Assembly: GCA_964016885.1 (NCBI GenBank)
Contig: OZ024759.1
Coordinates: forward strand, 7,927,772 to 7,991,771
From: Eledone cirrhosa
Lineage: Eukaryota; Mollusca; Cephalopoda; Octopoda; Eledonidae
Direction: 5' to 3'
DNA length: 64,000 nt
Shown: positions 1-9,228 of the stretch, piece by piece
How the letters are laid out: the number at the start of each line of letters is the position of its first letter
Position numbering within the stretch: position 1 is the first letter of the stretch
Notes under the pieces: model-generated
Database searches by the model: none
What the model was told of the DNA's origin: nothing
Seen by the model: only the letters and a program-made list of their open reading frames with translations
Position numbers and translations under genes: made by a program

Positions 1-442
1 TGAAACCATGACAACAAAGTCTTCTGGGATAGGGGAGATGTACGTACGCATACTTACATTTATGTATCAGCTGTGCTAGAGCAAGAAATAAAATTCTACT
101 TTTATTTATAATTGTTTCTACGTTAGGCACAAGGCCAGCAATTACCCAGTGTATTACTGGTACTTTTATTTTTAATAATCTTCGTCAATGCCAGCCGTAA
201 CTCGCTCGGTATGCAAATGAGGCTACTCAGCCGATGTGTACTTAATAAAATACTATATGTTTTCAACCGTGCAACAGACTGGCAGAGATATAGAGTCCTG
301 ATGAAGGGTAATGACCCAGAAACATGTTGATTGTTCCTCGATGCCAGTGTTGAACAAACGGAAGACGATTGGTCATCGGCACAGCCCAGCTTTATTGGGC
401 CGTTTGTTTACAAATGGATCAAATATTATTATTAATGTTCAG
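1..442. other. Intron, 5' edge of window
   Basis: No exon is recognisable here; the preceding GOGAT exon must lie outside the window. Positions 109-173 are an inverted 3' fragment of the tRNA-derived SINE seen complete at 443-634. A hammerhead-like motif at 291-335 is listed separately. I recognise nothing in the rest. Confidence 0.5.
291..335 (+). ncRNA. Hammerhead-ribozyme-like motif
   Basis: CTGATGA at 298-304 is followed by a four-pair stem II (GGGT 306-309, loop AATG, ACCC 314-317) and GAAA at 319-322, then CATGTT, which could serve as a one-pair stem III with a GTT cleavage triplet. Only about four pairs of stem I can be drawn, so activity is doubtful. The pattern matches better copies elsewhere in the window. 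Confidence 0.45.
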
Positions 443-634
443 GGCGGTGGATTGGCAGTATCGGTAGAGAGTCGGACGCCATGCTTTGCAGCAGAGTTAC
501 GTCCCTTTACGGTCTGAGTTCAAATCCCGCCGAGGTTGACTTTGCCTTTCATCCTTACGGGGTCGATAAAATAAAGTACCAGTAATGTACTGGGTAATTG
601 CTGGCCTTGTGCCAAAAGTAGAAACAAGTATTAT
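443..634 (+). mobile_element. tRNA-derived SINE, short type
   Basis: A tRNA-like head carries an A-box-like TGGCAGTATCGGTAGA and a B-box-like GAGTTCAAATCCCGCC. A body follows that reads into GGGGTCGATAAAATAAAGTA and ends in CTGGCCTTGTGCCAAAAGTA. Partial copies occur at 109-173 (-), 4815-4985 (+), 13709-13815 (inverted pair) and 44885-45015 (+). tRNA-derived SINEs of this general kind are known from octopus; the exact family name is not assigned here. Confidence 0.75.
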
Positions 635-653
635 TAATGTTCGATATAACCCA

Positions 654-885
654 TACATACATGTGTGTGTGTATGTGTGTGTGTGTGTGTGTGTATATAT
701 TTATATGTGTGTGTCTGTATATGTGTGTGTGTGTGTGTGATTGTATGTGTCTGTATATGTGTGTGTGTGTGTGTGATTGTATGTGTGTGTGTATATATGT
801 ATATCTGTGTATATGTGTGAGTGTATATATATGTGTGTGTGTGTGTGTGTATATATATAGATGTATATGTATATATATGTGTGTG
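654..885. repeat. (GT/GTAT)n microsatellite
   Basis: Dinucleotide GT/AT tract with interruptions. It creates open frames in both strands that are purely low complexity. Confidence 0.95.
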
Positions 886-902
886 TATATATACATTTCT
901 AA

Positions 903-1233
903 ATGGCTTAGTGGTTAGAGCATTGGCCTTGCAATCGAAAGGTTGTGAGTTCAATTCTCAGACCGGGTGATGTGTTGTTTCCTTGAGCAAGGCACTTTAT
1001 TTCACATTGCTCCAGTTTACTCAGCTGTAGAAATGAGATGATAGGGACTGGGGTCCCTATCATCCCACTGCAAAGTGGTCGTGGAGGTGCCATGGCAAAA
1101 AAGCACCCAGCACTCACTGTAAATGAGGTTGGTGTTAGGAAGGGCATCCAGCTGTAGAAATCAAGCCAGAATTAGTTCCCGTCCCACCCTTGCAAGCAGG
1201 GAAAAGTGGACATAAAATGATGATGATGATGAT
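903..1233 (+). mobile_element. tRNA-derived SINE, long type (full length)
   Basis: The head TGGCTTAGTGGTTAGAGC is A-box-like and GAGTTCAATTCTC is B-box-like. The 3' body contains two related modules (AAGTGGTCGTGGAGGTGCCA, then GTTGGTGTTAGGAAGGGCAT) and ends GCAGGGAAAAGTGGAC, TAAA and a (GAT)n tail. Its last 45 bases or so match the 3' end of the LINE at 35187-36140, which is the classic sign of a SINE using a LINE partner. It lies just upstream of exon a. Confidence 0.85.
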
Positions 1234-1270
1234 ATTTCTAATTGAAGACTGTTTCACTTGTATATAACAG

Positions 1271-1404
1271 GCCGTGACGTTGTGATTGCTGCTCTTCTCG
1301 GAGCTGATGAAATTGGTTTCAGCACAGCGCCACTTGTTGTTCTTGGATGTACATTGATGAGGAAATGTCATCTCAACACCTGTCCTGTTGGAATTGCAAC
1401 ACAG
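1271..1404 (+). CDS. GOGAT: Glutamate synthase exon a (FMN/3Fe-4S region)
   Basis: Partial gene; first exon visible. After an upstream G it encodes 44 complete codons starting [15 protein letters not shown] and ending [10 protein letters not shown]. The spacing C-x5-C-x4-C ([13 protein letters not shown]) matches the 3Fe-4S ligands of glutamate synthase large subunits. In this family the domain makes glutamate from 2-oxoglutarate and channelled ammonia on FMN. The acceptor is ATAACAG and the donor GTAAAT. The intron before is phase 1 and the one after is phase 0. The amidotransferase and central-domain exons must lie upstream of the window. Confidence 0.95.
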
Positions 1405-1648
1405 GTAAATTTAGCTTCTTTCTCTTGCCATATTTCTAATGAGACACTGTCTATGTCATTAACCCTTTCATTACCATATTTCTAATGAAAGACATTACCT
1501 ATGTCATTAACCCTTTCATTACCATATTTCTAATGAAAGACATTACCTATGTCATTAACCCTTTCATTACCATATTTCTAATGAAAGACAATGTCTATGT
1601 CATTAACCCTTTCATTATCATATTTCTCTCCATCTATTTTTTCTCTAG
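1405..1648 (+). repeat. 48-bp minisatellite filling intron 1
   Basis: This 244-bp intron is nearly all tandem copies (about 4.5) of a 48-bp unit containing TTAACCCTTTCATTACCATA. Within each unit CTTTCATTA and TAATGAAAG form an inverted repeat. The last copy decays straight into the polypyrimidine tract of exon b. The same unit recurs as a larger array at 52100-52912, in another intron of this gene. Confidence 0.9.
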
Positions 1649-1723
1649 GACCCTGTGTTAAGGAAGAAGTTTGCAGGTAAACCAGAGCATGTTGTCAATT
1701 ATGCATTCCACGTTGCTGAAGAG
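1649..1723 (+). CDS. GOGAT: Glutamate synthase exon b
   Basis: Twenty-five codons, phase 0 on both sides, from [15 protein letters not shown] to HVAEE. This is the conserved stretch straight after the CPVGIATQ cluster motif in GOGAT large subunits, near the end of the FMN-binding synthase domain. The acceptor is TTTTTTCTCTAG and the donor GTTTGT. Confidence 0.95.
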
Positions 1724-2057
1724 GTTTGTTCCATGAACTGTTTTTCAGTTTCACACCCCTCTATTTATTATGTAACCCTGTCTTACTACAGTTACAATAG
1801 AATACCCTATATTTCACAGTTTTGCATCCTTTTATATATTATTTAACCCTTTTGTTTGTATATGTACAATAAAATACCCTATATTTCAGTTTCACACCTC
1901 TCTATTACTATATTTACAATGGGATACACTTTAGTGAGTGTTCTACTGCTGGATGCCCTTCCTATCACCAACCATAGACATGTGGTTGTGTTGTGTCCAA
2001 ATTTGTAAAAGTTCAAATAGATATTTATCTCTATGAAAAACCTACTGCTTGAGTTAA

Positions 2058-2982
2058 CCTTTAGCATTTACATTACTCTATATATACTATTGTATTTTCA
2101 CAGTAAAGGCTTTACCTCACATAATATCTCACATAACATTTACATTACTCTATATATACTATTGTATTTTCATGGTAAAGGCTTTACCTCACATAATATC
2201 TCACATAACATTTACATTACTCTATATATACTATTGTATTTTCATGGTAAAGGCTTTACCTCACATAATATCTCACATAACATTTACATTACTCTATATA
2301 TACTATTGTATTTTCACAGTAAAGGCTTTACCTCACATAATATCTCACATAACATTTACATTACTCTATATATACTATTGTATTTTAACAGTAAAGGCTT
2401 TACCTCACATAATATCTCACATAACATTTACATTACTCTATATTTACTATTGTATTTTCATGGTAAAGGCTTTACCTCACATAATATCTCACATAACATT
2501 TACATTACTCTATATATACTATTGTATTTTCACAGTAAAGGCTTTACTTCACATAATATCTCATAACATCTACATTACTCTATATATACTATTGTATTGT
2601 CACAGTAAAGGCTTTACCTCACATAATATCTCACATAACATTTACATTACTCTATATATACTATTGTATTTTCACAGTAAAGGCTTTACCTCACATAATA
2701 TCTCACATAACATTTACATTACTCTATATATACTATTGTATTTTCACAGTAAAGGCTTTACCTCACATAATATCTCACATAACATTTACATTACTCTATA
2801 TATACTATTGTATTTTCACACTAAAGATTTTACCTCACATAATATCAAATCTATGAGATTTTGATATTATTTATTTTGAAAATAATACCTTAACATCAGT
2901 ATGAGCAGCTGGTTACAGCCAGTTAGAAAAGAAAGTGGTGAGAGAATTCTGGCCAGATACGGTCGGTTTAAATGCTAAAGGG
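2058..2982 (+). mobile_element. TTAA-flanked piggyBac-type element, copy A
   Basis: The element is flanked on both sides by TTAA (2054-2057, 2983-2986), the target duplication typical of piggyBac transposons. It starts CCTTTAGCATTTA and ends with the perfect inverse TAAATGCTAAAGG. The interior is an array of a 72-bp unit (about 11 copies, 2065-2838), then a conserved right arm with AATCTATGAGATTTTGAT. It has no coding capacity, so it is a MITE-like derivative. The open frames across it are only the 72-bp period read in two phases. Related copies lie at 22582, 42273 and 44866. Confidence 0.85.
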
Positions 2983-3010
2983 TTAAACTCTGTTTGAACT
3001 ATCTTTACAG

Positions 3011-3220
3011 GTGAGAGAGATCATGGCCAAACTAGGATTCCGAACATTCCAAGAGATGATTGGTCGATCCGACAAAATAAAGATGAAACCCAACCCAAAT
3101 AACCGTAAAGCCAAATTACTCAACTTTGACCTGATCCTTACATGTGCTCGAGACATCAACCCTAATGCTAATATCATAGCAAGAAGTGTTGATCAGAACT
3201 TTGATCTTGAAAAACGTCTG
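3011..3220 (+). CDS. GOGAT: Glutamate synthase exon c
   Basis: Seventy codons, phase 0 on both sides, from VREIMAKLGFRTFQEMIGRS to DQNFDLEKRL. It covers the end of the synthase domain (the MAKLGFRTFQEMIGR motif) and the start of the GXGXG beta-helical domain. The acceptor is CTTTACAG and the donor CTG|GTGAGT. The donor is the first unit of a 45-bp tandem array that repeats donor-like sites; reading through it gives a stop at 3254-3256. Confidence 0.95.
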
Positions 3221-3767
3221 GTGAGTAGATCTGTATGTCTGGTAGATGAGAAATGATTTCATCTGGTGAGGAGGCCTCTGTGTCTTGTAATTGAGAAATG
3301 ATTTCATCTGGTGAGGAGGCCTGTGTGTCTTGTAATTGAGAAATGATTTCATCTGGTGAGGAGGCCTGTGTGTCTTGTAATTGAGAAATGATTTCATCTG
3401 GTGAGGAGGCCTGTGTGTCTTGTAATTGAGAAATGATTTCATCTGGTGAGGAGGCCTCTGTGTCTTGTAATTGAGAAATGATTTCATCTGGTGAGGAGGC
3501 CTGTGTGTCTTGTAATTGAGAAATGATTTCATCTGGTGAGGAGGCCTGTGTGTCTTGTAATTGAGAAATGATTTCATCTGGTGAGGAGGCCTGTGTGTCT
3601 TGTAATTGAGAAATGATTTCATCTGGTGAGGAGATCTATGCGTCTTGCAGTTAAGAAATTATTTCATCTGGCAAGGAGATCTGTATGGCTGGTAACTGAA
3701 AAATGATTTCCTCTAGTGAGTAGATCTATTTGTCTGGTAGTTGAGAAAGAATTTCGATAGACATCTG
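3221..3767 (+). repeat. 45-bp minisatellite made of the exon c donor
   Basis: The true donor (3221) begins unit 1. GTGAGG then recurs exactly 45 bases apart at 3266, 3311, 3356, 3401, 3446, 3491, 3536, 3581 and 3626. It is followed by GCAAGG at 3671 and GTGAGT at 3716. Each copy is preceded by ATCTG or a near variant, like the exon end GTCTG. Opposite-strand reading is open (15-residue period) but is not a gene. Confidence 0.95.
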
Positions 3768-3802
3768 GTGAACATATGAAACAGGTATTTGAGAAAACAA
3801 AA

Positions 3803-3905
3803 CGGGTAGCGGCATGGCAGTGATTAGAACAGCAGATAGGGGGCTTTGCAGTATTTGTTCCAGCTCTCTACATTTTCACTTCAAATTTGACTGTCTTCCT
3901 TACAA
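3803..3905 (+). mobile_element. Degenerate short-type SINE fragment
   Basis: GGCAGTGATTAGAACAGCAG and GGGGCTTTGCAGTATTTG resemble the head of the SINE at 443-634 and 4815-4985, but the B-box region is badly decayed. Confidence 0.5.
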
Positions 3906-3995
3906 ATCAGTTAAAAGTAACTATTATTCCTCTATAACTCTTTCTCACTTCTTCTGTCTTGCTTTCTAAATTTCCCTCTTTCTCTTTCTTTCAAG

Positions 3996-4120
3996 GACAA
4001 CATTTTAATAATGAAGGCCAAAGACGTGATTGAAGGTCGTGCTAAGAAGAAAATCATTGACCTACAGATCACAAATGAGGACCGAGCCTTTGGTTCTACA
4101 CTCAGCTACCATATTTCAAA
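3996..4120 (+). CDS. GOGAT: Glutamate synthase exon d
   Basis: Forty-one codons plus two bases, from DNILIMKAKDVIEGRAKKKI to GSTLSYHIS. It lies in the GXGXG domain; the phrase NEDRAFGSTLSYHISK is strongly conserved in GOGAT. The acceptor is TTCTTTCAAG and the donor AA|GTAAGG (phase 2). The next exon completes the lysine codon. Confidence 0.95.
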
Positions 4121-4185
4121 GTAAGGATGATCAGTCTAACTTCATTATTTAAATATAAACTCAGCAATGATTCTTATAAAGAATT

Positions 4186-4640
4186 ATCATCATCATCATC
4201 GTTTTAGGTTCATTTTTACACTAGCATGGGTTAGACGGGCTGTCCTGTTGTGGGCTATGCTAGGTCAGGTGACCATGTCTTGTTCATACAGAACTGATAT
4301 TGGCTTGGTTTCTACAGCTGGAGGCCCTTCCTAACACCTACCTCATTTACAGTGAGTACTGGGTGCTTTTTGTTGTGACACCCACACTACCACTTTACAG
4401 TGTGGACTGGGTACTTTTTATTGTGACACCTACATGACCACTTTACAGTGTGGACTGGGTACTTTTTATCGTGTCACCTACACGACCATTTTACAGTGTG
4501 TGTTGGGTGCTTTTTGTTGTGATGCCTACATGACCACCTTACAGTGTGGGCTGGGTGCTTTTTGTCTTGACGCCTACACAACCACTTTACAGTGTGGGCT
4601 GGGTGCTTTTTATTGTGACACCTATATGACCACTTTATTC
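4186..4640 (-). mobile_element. SINE-like element with tandem 48-bp modules
   Basis: On the minus strand it ends in a GATGATGATGAT tail at 4186. Its body carries five or six copies of a module with AAGTGGTCATGTAGGTGTCA and AAAAAGCACCCAG, the same unit that is hugely expanded at 47130-48160. The open frame at 4434-4715 is this period read through and is not a gene. Confidence 0.75.
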
Positions 4641-4814
4641 TTTTACTTTCTATCCTTCTCTGAAAGAAATTTGCTGTATTCAGACTTGGAGAGACATGGG
4701 CTCTGTGAGGTTTAACATTGCCTTAGAAATGCCATATGTCAGTATGACGTCCCTACAACTCCCTCAGGAGTTACAGGATGATGTATGCATGCATATGGAT
4801 TTTAAGGTAATGAA

Positions 4815-4985
4815 TTGACTAAGTTGTTAGAACGTCAGATAGAATGCTTTGCAGTATTCATTCCAGCTCTCTGCTCTCTGAGGTCAAATCCCACTGAGGT
4901 CAACTTTGCCTTTCATCCATTTGTAGTTGATAAAAAAAGTACCAGTCATGTACTGGGGTCAATTCTTCCTCTATATCTCTTTCTC
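4815..4985 (+). mobile_element. Short-type tRNA SINE copy
   Basis: B-box-like GAGGTCAAATCCCACTGAGG is followed by CAACTTTGCCTTTCATCC and a TAAAAAAAGTACCAGTCATG body. It is a diverged copy of the 443-634 element. Confidence 0.65.
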
Positions 4986-5086
4986 ATTTCCTTTCTCTCA
5001 CTCTCTCTTCTTCTCTGGAAGAAATCAGCTCTATTCAGGCCTGGAGAAGAGATGGGCTCTACCAGGTTTTAAAAAACTGCCCTATA

Positions 5087-5775
5087 ATTGCTGTATGTCA
5101 ATGAGGCACCCCTACGACACCATCTTCATCTGTCCCATAGTCTGGTGGACCATTGGGGCAGCACAGATGACCTGACAACCAGCTCCTTCCATTCCTCTCC
5201 ACCCTCCTCATGGTTTCACCCAGCCTCATGCCTGTCTATTCTGGGATGTTGTCCTCCCATCTCTGTCTGACTCTCTTCTGCCCTCCTTGTACTGTTCCCT
5301 GCAGGACAGTCTTGGTAAGCTCCGAAATCTTGTCACGTGCCCGTACCATCTCAATTTACATTTTTTCACAATGGTCAGCAGGTCTTTGTAGGGCCCGATG
5401 TCTTGCCAAATTCTGTTTCATACCTCCTCACTGGAGATGCAGTCTCTGTAGGGGATGTCAAGAAGCTTTCTGAAGCATCTCATCTCCATAGCCTGTATTC
5501 TTCTCTCCAGATCTGCTATTATTGTCCAAGACTCACTCACAGACATACAAGAATATGGACGTGACCAGAGGGTCCATGAGTCTGATCTTTGAACTGAGGG
5601 CTATGTTCTTGTCATTCCAGATAGTCTTAAGTTTTGTAAGTGCTGCTGTGCTCTGGGCAGATCTGGCGAGTACTTCAGGTTTAGACCCTTCATCTGAAAT
5701 GATTGCTCCCAAGTATTTGAAACTGTCGACACACTCTAGTTTCTTGCTGTTGACCCTGATGACAGTGATGATGTT
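5087..5775 (-). mobile_element. LINE remnant (C-terminal ORF part)
   Basis: Minus-strand translation gives VDSFKYLGAII near 5730, then CES-like and LERRIQAMEMRCFRKLL pieces, then a KLRWYGHV-type motif near 5350. These are typical of the region after the reverse transcriptase in non-LTR elements. Frameshifts and stops show it is dead. It is of a different family from the PHD-finger LINEs elsewhere in the window. Confidence 0.6.
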
Positions 5776-5904
5776 GGTCAGATGGATTACAAATAATAGT
5801 AGTAATGATGATGATGATATTTACCACTTCCAGTTCTGATTTCTGTGGTTTCTCCTATTTCTTCATTGCTAATTTAGGTTCATTTCTTCTATTTTATATT
5901 TGCT

Positions 5905-5932
5905 GATGACAATGATGATGATGATGCTGACA

Positions 5933-5979
<47 letters not shown>

Positions 5980-6000
5980 AACAATGATGATGATGATGAT
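5905..6000. repeat. (GAT)n microsatellite before exon e
   Basis: GAT/GACAAT trinucleotide tract directly upstream of the exon e acceptor. It replaces the usual pyrimidine-rich tract: only TGTTACAG separates it from the exon. Confidence 0.9.
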
Positions 6001-6007
6001 GTTACAG

Positions 6008-6146
6008 GAAATATGTTGAAATAGGTCTCCCTGAGAACAGTATAGTGATCCAACTGAGAGGTTCTGGTGGACAGAGTATGGGAGCATTCCTAGCCCGTGG
6101 GGTTCATATTTACCTTGAAGGGGACGCTAATGACTATGTCGGCAAG
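6008..6146 (+). CDS. GOGAT: Glutamate synthase exon e (GXGXG domain)
   Basis: One base completing Lys, then 45 codons, from [20 protein letters not shown] to DANDYVGK. It contains the [10 protein letters not shown] turn repeat of the beta-helical domain. The acceptor is TGTTACAG and the donor AAG|GTGAGT. The donor runs at once into a CT microsatellite (6150-6170), then (CA)n and (TA)n. Confidence 0.95.
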
Positions 6147-6149
6147 GTG

Positions 6150-6277
<128 letters not shown>

Positions 6278-6334
6278 CAGAAGATATATTCAATTCGTTG
6301 GTAATTCAACAAATATAAATGTTTATAACTGATT

Positions 6335-6545
6335 CAGAGCACTCAACAGTTTTCTGGAGTATAATATACAATGATATTAAATAAATGGAAACTATATTTA
6401 TAAAACCATATTTATTCTATTATATATATTTCAAGGGTACCAAAAATTTTTGTACGCTTTCATCAGATAAAATACAAACTGTTTTATAAATTTTGACATA
6501 ACCAAGGATAATATACCTTAACGGTTCAAGTTATCCCTGGATAGT
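6335..6545 (-). mobile_element. Ribozyme-bearing repeat, copy 1
   Basis: Shares GAAACTATATTTATAAAACC and an AATAAATGG motif with copies at 8745-9080 and 51130-51545. It carries a hammerhead-like motif on the minus strand (6413-6474). It has no coding capacity and is likely a Penelope- or retrozyme-type non-autonomous element (inference). Confidence 0.6.
6413..6474 (-). ncRNA. Hammerhead ribozyme-like motif (type I layout)
   Basis: Read on the minus strand: stem I arm TATTTTAT (6467-6474), CTGATGA (6460-6466), stem II AAG-C-GTAC paired with GTAC-C-CTT, GAAA (6429-6432), TATATATA as a two-pair stem III plus TA, then stem I arm ATAGAATA (6413-6420). Stem I forms eight pairs with one G-U. The core is intact. 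The predicted cut falls between 6421 and 6420. Confidence 0.75.
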
Positions 6546-6554
6546 ATATATATA

Positions 6555-7357
6555 TATATAAACGTTTGAATATGTGTAATAAAGCCAAAACAATGCAGGT
6601 ATGGACATAGAAAAAAGAATGCAATTGTAAAAGATATTGTTGACAATTCGTCCTTTACCTTAGATTTATTTAAATGTCCTTAATTTTCGAGATAATATCT
6701 CTTCTTCAGAGGGAAATAAAGGTCTCAAACCAGCGTTCTAAATATCTTGCCAAGCCATGCTGACAGGAAATAGTATAGAGTATCTGTTCTATCTCTAATG
6801 TCAAAGAGTTAAAATTAGGTGGATAAAGAGTAGTCTCCCTTTAAAAGGGGTTTGTTTAGGGTTTTTTTTTTATATACATGCCTGTTTAAGTGTGTGGGAG
6901 AATGCATGAAGGTGTAAGTATGTGTGTGTGTGAGTGTGAGAAGATAAGTCTTATCTTCTCACACTCACACACACACACTCACATACTTACAGCCTCATGC
7001 ATTCTCCCACACACTTATACAGGCATGTATATAAATTTAAAAAAATCAAAACCCCTAAACAAACCCCTTTTAAAGGGAGACTACTCTTTATCCACCTAAT
7101 TTTAACTCTTTGACATTAGAGATAGAACAGATACTCTATACTATTTCCTGTCAGCATGGCTTGGCAAGATATTTAGAACGCTGGTTTGAGACCTTTATTT
7201 CCCTCTGAAGAAGAGATATTATCTCGAAAATTAAGGACATTTAAATAAATCTAAGGTAAAGGACGAATTGTCAACAATATCTTTTACAATTGCATTCTTT
7301 TTTCTATGTCCATACCTGCATTGTTTTGGCTTTATTACACATATTCAAACGTTTATA
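6555..7357. repeat. Near-perfect 0.8-kb palindrome
   Basis: Two arms of about 395 bp are reverse complements with few differences, joined with essentially no spacer: GAGAAGATAAG, T, CTTATCTTCTC at 6938-6960. The outer ends are AAACGTTT at 6560 and 7348. Each arm carries CTGAAGA, a GAGAT/ATCTC stem and GAAA, a hammerhead-like core with one base changed. No gene is present. Confidence 0.85.
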
Positions 7358-7457
7358 CCTCATTACACAATGCTTCAAGTGAACTATAACCTCCTCCATA
7401 TATATATATATATGTATATATATAGCATGTGTATATAGCATGTTATATATATATAAC

Positions 7458-7786
7458 CCAGTCCCTATCATCTCATTTCTACAGCTGAGTAAACTGGAGC
7501 AATGTGATATAAAGTGTCTTGTTGTTTCCTTGAGCAAGACACTTTATTTCACATTGCTCCAGTTTACTCAGCTGTAGAAATGAGATGATAGGGACTGGGG
7601 TCCCTATCATTCCACTGCAAAGTGGTCGTGGAGGTGCCACGGCAAAAAAGCACCCAGCACTCACTGTAAATGAGGTTGGTGTTAGGAAGGGCATCCAGCT
7701 GTAGAAATCAAGCCAGCATCAGTTGCCGTCCCACCCTTGCAAGCAGGGAAAAGCGGACGTAAAATGATGATGATGATGATGATGAT
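7458..7786 (+). mobile_element. Long-type SINE, 5'-truncated, with inverted head
   Basis: The + strand SINE body (7519-7786) ends in GCAGGGAAAAGCGGACGTAA and (GAT)n. The 60 bases before it (7458-7518) are the reverse complement of 7530-7600, giving a snap-back 5' end. Confidence 0.8.
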
Positions 7787-7803
7787 ATATATATAAATTA
7801 CAG

Positions 7804-8062
7804 AATAAAGTGGTCGTGTAGGTGTCACAACAAAAAGTACCCAGTCCACACTGTAAAGTGGTCATGTAGGTGACATGACAAAAAGCACCTAGACCTCACT
7901 GTAAATGTGGTTAGCATTAAGAAGGGCATCCAGCTGTAGAAACCAAGCCAAAATCGGCCCCAAGTGAGCAAAACATGGTCCTCTGACATGATTCTCCCCC
8001 AAACAGTCAGCACGTCCTACCCATGCTGGTGTGGAACATGGACATTAAACGATGATGATGAT
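7804..8062 (+). mobile_element. SINE-like element with 48-bp modules
   Basis: Two modules with AAGTGGTC and AAAAAGTACCCAG precede GAAGGGCATCCAGCTGTAGA, then CCCATGCTGGTGTGGAA and a (GAT)n tail. Same family as 4186-4640 and 47130-48322. Confidence 0.75.
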
Positions 8063-8126
8063 ATATCTATATATATACATACACACATCTTTTTACCTTT
8101 TCATTACCTTCATCTCACTCTCACCG

Positions 8127-8127
<1 letters not shown>

Positions 8128-8196
<69 letters not shown>

Positions 8197-8200
8197 CTTC
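8128..8200. repeat. (CT)n microsatellite
   Basis: Uninterrupted CT tract flanked by other simple sequence. Confidence 0.95.
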
Positions 8201-8642
8201 TTTTATTACCTTTGTCTCTCTCTCTAAATTGTGTGTGTGTGGCTGTGTGTTCATATCTATATGTAACTGTGTATCTGTTTCTGTGTATATATTAGTGTGT
8301 GTATATAACACACTATTTTCCATACTTTACACAATATATCTTAAAAACACACTCGTTTAAACATACATTCACACAAAATAGGAACATTAACACACACACA
8401 CATCACTTTGCGTTCCCAATTGTTACCAAGACTACCGGCCTGTCTTGTTTACTCTCATTCTTTTGGGTTTTTTTACTTGGACTCCCTTTTATTTTCTGTA
8501 TCTATACTTTGTTATCCTGTCTGTATGTGCTGAAGAAGGGCTAAAGTCTGTACTCCTGAAGAAGGGCTGAAGTCCAACACGTTGAACTTTCTTTCTCCAT
8601 ATATAGCGTAAAACTAAGACTTTTTGTACCTATATTTCCTTG

Positions 8643-8645
<3 letters not shown>

Positions 8646-8713
<68 letters not shown>
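8646..8713. repeat. (AT)n microsatellite
   Basis: Pure AT tract. Just upstream, CTGAAGAAGGGCT occurs twice (near 8532 and 8560), a decayed hammerhead-like core. Confidence 0.9.
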
Positions 8714-8715
<2 letters not shown>

Positions 8716-8744
8716 AAAGTTCTATTTAAATTGTTGGGATACAA

Positions 8745-9080
8745 CAAGCAAATATTTTTATAACTGATATAAAGCACTCAACAAATATTTGGAGTAAAAA
8801 TACGATATTAATAAATGGAAACTATATTTATAAAACCATATTTATTTCATTATACTTACCTAATAGTATAATTAAAGATATAACTCCACTATCCGGGAGC
8901 TTCCAATAGTAATGGTTTTATTCTTTAAGGGTATGTCAATATTTATTTATAAAACTGCTCTATATTATATTTTATCTGATGAAAGCACACCATAATTTAA
9001 CTTGGTGTCCTTGAAATATGTATAATGAAATAAATATGCTTTTATAAATATAGTTTCCATTTGTTAATATCGTATATATA
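8745..9080 (+). mobile_element. Ribozyme-bearing repeat, copy 2, with inverted arms
   Basis: About 60 bp containing GAAACTATATTTATAAAACC (8803-8858) recurs in reverse at 9010-9076. The right arm carries an intact hammerhead-like motif. Related to 6335-6545 and 51130-51545. Confidence 0.6.
8968..9032 (+). ncRNA. Hammerhead ribozyme-like motif (type I layout)
   Basis: Stem I arm TATTTTAT (8968-8975); CTGATGA (8976-8982); stem II AAG-C-ACACCA paired with TGGTGT-C-CTT; GAAA (9013-9016); TATGTATA, giving a two-pair stem III and the ATA cleavage triplet; then stem I arm ATGAAATA (9025-9032). Stem I has eight pairs including one G-U. The predicted cut is after 9024. Confidence 0.8.
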
Positions 9081-9228
9081 TACATATATATATATATGTA
9101 TATATATATATACCTATATATATATATATATACATATATATTAAGAGAGAGGGGGAGAACATACCAAAAATGAGGAGAACCCGAGAAACACATGTATGTA
9201 TCTAAGTAACTGGGAGAGAGAGAGAGAA

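Noticed and set aside
903..975. Functional tRNA gene
   Set aside because: A and B boxes are present but the acceptor stem does not pair and the body is a SINE repeated many times.
3116..3622. Minus-strand 168-codon frame with 15-residue repeats
   Set aside because: Antisense reading of exon c and the 45-bp array.
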